A DNA stretch of 64,000 nucleotides from Curtobacterium pusillum. GTDB taxonomy: Bacteria > Actinomycetota > Actinomycetes > Actinomycetales > Microbacteriaceae. The translations under genes and the position numbers were made by a program. Under the pieces are notes generated by a model that was given only the letters and a program-made list of their open reading frames with translations, was not told the DNA's origin and ran no database searches. Position 1 is the stretch's first letter. Each line of letters opens with the position of its first letter. Shown one piece after another: positions 60,406 through 64,000 of this stretch. The stretch is from positions 363,261 to 427,260 of the forward strand of contig NZ_VDZH01000001.1 in the NCBI RefSeq assembly GCF_007673235.1. The letters are read 5' to 3'.

Positions 60406-60463
60406 GGACTGGAGGCGCGGATCACGTGAGCAGACCGGCGCGGGTGATCCGCGCCTCCAGGCC
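60406..60463. repeat. Family A inverted repeat
   Basis: 20-bp arms GGACTGGAGGCGCGGATCAC and complement, one mismatch, 18-nt loop. It lies between convergent genes (orphan gene and GNAT/FemAB-like gene). Confidence 0.9.
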
Positions 60464-60482
60464 AGGGCCTCGATCGCGCCCG

Positions 60483-61472
60483 TCAGGAACGTCGCTGCGT
60501 GCGCTGCCAGAGCGAGACGGCGGCGGTCCGCGCAGCGCGCGGCAGGGGAGACGAGGTGATCGTCGCGTAGGAGCGCTCGGTCGCACCGAGCGCCGTCTTG
60601 AACCGCGCGATGCCGTCGTCGACGCGGCCGACGAGGTCCGCGGCGGTGTGCCCGCGGTCGAGCGACCAACGGAGGACGTCGTGGTACAGCGACGTGCTCG
60701 GGTTCGCTGAGCGGTGTTCGCGCAGTGTGCCGCCGGCCCAGACGGAGACCACGGGCTGGCTGCCCAGTGCCACGATCACGCCGGAGGTCTCGCCGGCGAC
60801 GACCGCTGCGCCGATGTAGACGTCGTCTCGGTCGGTTGCCCACTGCTCGATCCGGGCGCCGATCTCCTCCGGGTAGGGTGACGGCACGCCGCGGACCTCG
60901 TACGACTCGCTGAGGATGCGGGGGAGGAACGTCGTGGTCTCGCCGGGGGCCGCGGGTCGGACCTCCACGGCGTTGCGCTCCGCGTCGCGCAGCGACCGCC
61001 GGGCATTGCGGTTCATGCCGGCGACGAGTTGCTCGGGCGAGACCCCGGCCAGGTCGACGACGTAGGTCCGGTCGACCGAACACTCGGCACCCGAGCGCTG
61101 CAGTTCGGCGTCGGATGGTGTCATCACGGGACTGAGGTCGAACCGGGCGATCGGCACGCCGTGGCGGAGCTGCCAGGAGCGGAACGCGCGCAGGGTGTCG
61201 AACAGGTGTTCCTCGGAGACGAGCGGGCCGACGAACGGGAACGGCGGATCGACCGGTCGTGGGATGGCTCCCGGGTGGAGCAGGAGCGGGAAGACACCGA
61301 TCGGGGTGCCGCCGTGCGAGACCACCAGGGGGATGAACCGCCAGCCGAAGATCTCCGACTGCAGCTGCAACCACGACCAGTCGTGGAAGCCGGTCGCGCC
61401 GGGGCTCGTCGCGACGAGGGCGTTCCATTCTCGAGGATCGCTCGTCGTGGTGAAGCGGATCGGTGCGCCCAC
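60483..61472 (-). CDS. GNAT/FemAB-like acyltransferase (BioF2-type domain)
   Basis: A 329-residue protein with two GNAT-like halves, similar to FemAB and PF13480 (GNAT fold) transferases that modify envelope polymers or attach amino acids. Conserved pieces are FHDWSWLQLQSEIFGWRFIP, VGPLVSEEHLFDTLRAFR, GMNRNARRSLRDAERN near residue 165 and VVSVWAGGTLREHRSANPST. The last block with SLYHDVLRWSLDRGH matches the FemAB-type ending. GTG at 61472 is preceded by AGGAGA. A perfect TTGACA (revcomp 61647-61652) lies about 175 bp upstream. Substrate unknown; a cell-wall role is likely. Confidence 0.78.
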   Translation of the reverse strand: MGAPIRFTTTSDPREWNALVATSPGATGFHDWSWLQLQSEIFGWRFIPLVVSHGGTPIGVFPLLLHPGAIPRPVDPPFPFVGPLVSEEHLFDTLRAFRSWQLRHGVPIARFDLSPVMTPSDAELQRSGAECSVDRTYVVDLAGVSPEQLVAGMNRNARRSLRDAERNAVEVRPAAPGETTTFLPRILSESYEVRGVPSPYPEEIGARIEQWATDRDDVYIGAAVVAGETSGVIVALGSQPVVSVWAGGTLREHRSANPSTSLYHDVLRWSLDRGHTAADLVGRVDDGIARFKTALGATERSYATITSSPLPRAARTAAVSLWQRTQRRS

Positions 61473-61748
61473 GGTGGTCTCCTGTCCGGAGCGCGTCGTT
61501 GCACGGTGCTCCGGTGCGCTGCGCCGTGAGCCTAACCAGGGCCCGCCGCGTCGCTCTGCTGCCGGCGTGAAGATTGCGGCTTCCCGTTCGGAGCTGCGGT
61601 TTCCGTGGTTCCGGACTGTCGGGTGTGTGCCGATAATGCATATTATGTCAACTCGGGCCGCCTGGGCCCGTACTCTGGTGGTCTGCGCCGCTCCCCTCTA
61701 GCATCGCCGTCGTGAGCACTGCGCGGTGCTCGGAACCGGCGGTGCCCG
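61473..61748. promoter_or_regulatory. Divergent gap with AT-rich segment
   Basis: The 276-bp gap between the GNAT/FemAB-like gene and the DHFR-like gene holds no gene. At 61631-61652 there is an AT-rich ATAATGCATATTATG segment with partial dyad symmetry, and TTGACA on the minus strand. A TAGCAT (61699-61704) is a possible -10 for the plus-strand gene, 45 nt before its ATG. The TGCATA word also occurs in the AT-rich promoter at 59541-59584. Confidence 0.5.
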
Positions 61749-62342
61749 ATGCGGAAACTCGTCCTGAAGATGTCGATGTCGCTCGACGGCTACGTCGCCG
61801 GACCTCGCGCTGAGTCCGACTGGATGTTCCGCGCCGCCAATCCGGACTCGGCGGCCTGGGTGCTCGACACGGTGTCGAGCGCCGGCGTGCACGCCTTCGG
61901 TCGGCGCTCGTTCGAGTCGATCGCGGGATTCTGGGCGAACGCCACGACACCTGTCGCCGGGGCGATGAACACCATCCCGAAGGTCGTGTTCACACGTCAG
62001 GCTTCCTTCGACCCGTCGACGGTCGACGTGGGCGGGGCGAACTCCCCCGCCGCGGCGACGTGGACCGGCGCCCGGGTGGCGAACGGCGACCTGGCGAGCG
62101 AGATCGAGCGCCTGCGTGCCGACGACGGCGCGGACGTGCTCGCACAGGGCGGGACGGACTTCTGCCGGAGCCTGGTGACCGCCGGGCTCGTCGACGAGTA
62201 CCGCCTGGTGGTCCTGCCCGTGGTGCTCGGTAGCGGCGACGGCATCTTCTCGGGACTGCAGGACGAACTGGACCTGACGCTGGTCAGCTCGACGGTGTTC
62301 GAGGGCGGCGCGAAGGCGGACGTGTACCGACCCGGGCGCTAG
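61749..62342 (+). CDS. Dihydrofolate reductase family protein (RibD C-terminal type)
   Basis: A 197-residue protein of the RibD-C/DHFR superfamily, related to pyrimidine reductases. It begins MRKLVLKMSMSLDGYVAGPR, the standard opening. HAFGRRSFESIAGFW carries the NADPH loop. DVLAQGGTDFCRSLVTAGLV carries the glycine-rich second loop, and EYRLVVLPVVLGSGDGIFSG the core. It is not a full RibD and not a classical DHFR; substrate unknown. ATG at 61749; a -10 at 61699 gives a leader of about 40 nt. Its TAG stop is the start of the next gene's -10. Confidence 0.86.
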   Translation: MRKLVLKMSMSLDGYVAGPRAESDWMFRAANPDSAAWVLDTVSSAGVHAFGRRSFESIAGFWANATTPVAGAMNTIPKVVFTRQASFDPSTVDVGGANSPAAATWTGARVANGDLASEIERLRADDGADVLAQGGTDFCRSLVTAGLVDEYRLVVLPVVLGSGDGIFSGLQDELDLTLVSSTVFEGGAKADVYRPGR

Positions 62343-62345
62343 CGT
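62340..62345 (+). promoter_or_regulatory. -10 hexamer made from DHFR-like gene stop
   Basis: TAGCGT, 7 nt before ATG at 62353. The first three bases are the upstream stop codon. Confidence 0.55.
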
Positions 62346-62352
62346 TCCCGGC

Positions 62353-63069
62353 ATGGGATCCTACGACGAGCAGATCGGCCGGAACCTCCGACGGGTGCGC
62401 CAGGAACTCCTCCACCTGGACCAAGCGACGGTGGCGTTCCGGATGCGCCTGCGCGGCTGGCCGTGGGACGAGGACGTCGTCGCCGCGGTCGAGGACGGCA
62501 CACGCCCGATCCTGCGCGACGAGGCGTCCGACCTCATGAGCGCGCTGGGCTACTCGTCAGCGTTCATCACGATGCGCACTGATGCCGAGTCGGTGGCCGA
62601 GGTCGCCGATCAGCGCGTCGTCCGTGCGGCAGTGGCCGTGTACGAATCGGCGGACCGCTGGTTCAAGGACGCGGCCAGGTTCGACCTCGCGGGTCTCCCG
62701 GTGTCGACGACCATCGAGCGCGTCCTGGTCGAGGGTCGAGAAGCCTTCACGAATCCGGACGCAGTCCTGGGAACGCCCGTTCCCTCGCCCGACGGGGCTC
62801 CCGTGGAGATGACCCTGGCCGAGTGGGAGGACCTTCCGGAGCGGCCGACGCACCCGCTCGACACGATCGGCGTCGACGTCCCGTGGAACGACGACCAGCT
62901 CCTCCTGCAGTACGGGCACGACCTCCGCGAGGCGTCCGACTCGCTCCGGGTGGCCGTGGTCGAGTGGCTGCGCGCCGAAGCCGACCGAGCGCCGCACTGG
63001 CCGGGCGACACACCACGGTCGCTGGAGCAGATCGTCGAGGACGTCCGAGCGTTCCGAAGCGCCGGCTGA
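62353..63069 (+). CDS. Hypothetical protein with N-terminal XRE-like helix-turn-helix
   Basis: A 238-residue protein. Residues 5-62 look like an XRE-type helix-turn-helix (QIGRNLRRVRQELLHLDQAT, then FRMRLRGWPWDEDVVAAVED). The match is loose. The remaining part is acidic and helical with no known motif; it contains SADRWFKDAARFDLAGLP and a Trp-rich VPWNDDQLLLQYGHDLREAS. It is probably a DNA-binding regulator, but no target is known. ATG with leaderless spacing. Convergent with the zinc alcohol dehydrogenase gene. Confidence 0.68.
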   Translation: MGSYDEQIGRNLRRVRQELLHLDQATVAFRMRLRGWPWDEDVVAAVEDGTRPILRDEASDLMSALGYSSAFITMRTDAESVAEVADQRVVRAAVAVYESADRWFKDAARFDLAGLPVSTTIERVLVEGREAFTNPDAVLGTPVPSPDGAPVEMTLAEWEDLPERPTHPLDTIGVDVPWNDDQLLLQYGHDLREASDSLRVAVVEWLRAEADRAPHWPGDTPRSLEQIVEDVRAFRSAG

Positions 63070-63082
63070 GCGCAGCCGACGA

Positions 63083-64000
63083 TCAGAACACCGCGACCGT
63101 CATGCCGGCGGAGGTCGCCGGCCGGTCCATAGCCAGGATCGCCTCGGGCAGCTCGTCGAACCCGATCGTGCGCCCGATCGACTCGGCCGGGCGGAGTCGT
63201 CCGGCCACGACGTCGTCGAGCATCGCCGCGTACTCCCCCACCGAGATCCCGTGACTGCCGAGCAGTTCCAGCTCGTCCCCGATCACACGGCCCATCGGGA
63301 TGGCCGGGGCTGCCTCGTCGTCGAGCAGCAGCCCGACCTGGACGTGTCGCCCGCGCGGCCGGAGCGACGCCACCGCAGCGACCGAGGTCGCACGGCTCCC
63401 GAACGCGTCCACGGACACGTGGGCTCCGCCACCGGTGATGCCCCGGACGGTGTCTCGGACGACCTCGTCCATCGGCACCGCGACTGCGCCGAGGGCTTCG
63501 GCGCGCGCGAGTGCGGCCGGTGAGACGTCCACCGCGACGACGTTCGCCCCGGCGGCGACCGCGACGAGGACGGTGGACAGCCCGACTCCCCCGCAGCCGA
63601 ACACGACGCCCCACTCCCCTGCGGCCACTCGCCCCCGGGCGTGCAGCGCGTGGTACGCGGTCCCGAAGCGGCAACCGAGTCCGGCGGCCTCGGCGAACCC
63701 GACGGCGTCGGGTAGCGCCACCAGGTTCACGTCGGCGTGCGGGACCACCACGGCCTCGGCGTACGAACCCGGCAGCGTGAAGCCGGGCTGCTCCTGCCGG
63801 GTGCAGACCTGGGTCGCACCGTCCAGGCACTGCTCGCACTCGCCGCACGCGAAGACGAACGGGGCGGTGACCCGGTCCCCCACGGTGAACCCCGTGACGC
63901 CGGAACCGACGGACGCCACGACGCCGGCGAACTCGTGCCCGGGGACGTGCGGGAGCACCACGGAGTCGTCGTGACCCTTCCAGGCGTGCCAGTCGCTCCG
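63083..64000 (-). CDS. Zinc-dependent alcohol dehydrogenase (5'-truncated by window)
   Basis: Medium-chain dehydrogenase; the visible 305 residues lack the very N-terminus. The frame stays open to the window edge and reads RSDWHAWKGHDDS before VVLPHVPGHEFAG, as in family members where the catalytic Cys comes just before. The structural zinc site is CGECEQCLDGATQVC. The Rossmann motif is VVFGCGGVGLSTVLVAVAAG. NAD(P) specificity is likely NAD because AVDVSPAAL has Asp at the end of the second strand. A start at 63961 would split the domain and is rejected. Substrate unknown. Confidence 0.9.
   Translation of the reverse strand, partial: RSDWHAWKGHDDSVVLPHVPGHEFAGVVASVGSGVTGFTVGDRVTAPFVFACGECEQCLDGATQVCTRQEQPGFTLPGSYAEAVVVPHADVNLVALPDAVGFAEAAGLGCRFGTAYHALHARGRVAAGEWGVVFGCGGVGLSTVLVAVAAGANVVAVDVSPAALARAEALGAVAVPMDEVVRDTVRGITGGGAHVSVDAFGSRATSVAAVASLRPRGRHVQVGLLLDDEAAPAIPMGRVIGDELELLGSHGISVGEYAAMLDDVVAGRLRPAESIGRTIGFDELPEAILAMDRPATSAGMTVAVF

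Noticed and set aside
63083..63961. Complete zinc alcohol dehydrogenase starting at 63961
   Set aside because: The frame continues open to 64000 with family-typical residues (SDWHAWKGHDD), so the gene is cut by the window edge.

Overview
The window is a stretch of chromosome from a high-GC actinobacterium. Supporting genes are mycothiol ligase (mshC), the RNA polymerase-binding protein RbpA, the PafB/PafC regulator pair, a HelY-type helicase, DUF3099 and DUF5703 proteins, and a type-B ribosomal protein L31. Gene content and order look like Microbacteriaceae, possibly Curtobacterium; the genus is inference. No rRNA operon, prophage, insertion sequence or CRISPR array is visible. There is one tRNA, tRNA-Leu(GAG).

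Layout. 1-7.4 kb: SURF1/DUF3099 operon, fabG-like reductase, serB, divergent glgC/glgA(glgM), an orphan ABC ATPase and rpmE2. 7.6-16 kb: exonuclease, trehalose synthase, alpha/beta hydrolase plus glycosyltransferase, a membrane-anchored protein, histidine phosphatase plus sirtuin, and a TrmH-type methylase. 16-21.4 kb: a nitrogen-compound catabolism cluster. It has an AtzH-amidase fusion, an acetamidase/formamidase and a GntR regulator on the minus strand, and a cytosine-deaminase-like amidohydrolase and a DUF1097 membrane protein on the plus strand. 21.4-34 kb: D,D-carboxypeptidase, GNAT, serine hydrolase, SGNH hydrolase, acyl-CoA dehydrogenase-like flavoprotein, FUSC protein, DNA polymerase IV, helicase, DUF5703 and type II NADH dehydrogenase. 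34.6-50 kb: tRNA-Leu, M20 peptidase, uppP, mshC, PAC2, HAD, trmI, FKBP, pafB, pafC, tatC, helY, lnt and rbpA. 50-64 kb: SPFH/NfeD pair, SDR, Nudix, thermonuclease, a short UvrA paralogue, small proteins, alr-ddl, an orphan gene with an AT-rich promoter, a GNAT/FemAB-like transferase, a DHFR-like protein, an HTH-like protein and a 5'-truncated zinc alcohol dehydrogenase.

Two window-wide patterns stand out. First, more than 20 transcription units have a TANNNT -10 hexamer 6-8 nt before the start codon, so leaderless mRNA appears to be the default. In three cases the TAG stop codon of the previous gene is itself the start of that -10. Inside operons, most genes overlap by 4 bp (GTGA or ATGA). 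Second, gene junctions, mainly convergent ones, hold several families of near-perfect inverted repeats plus short tandem repeats. One family, core GGCCTGGAGGCGCGG, recurs about 13 times and appears to have invaded linker regions of coding sequences.

In the 39.6-48 kb block, trmI runs straight into FKBP-pafB-pafC-tatC-helY. The Pup-proteasome genes and tatA that usually sit in this neighbourhood in other actinobacteria are absent. The first 62 bases are almost pure G/C homopolymer and look like a contig-edge artefact.
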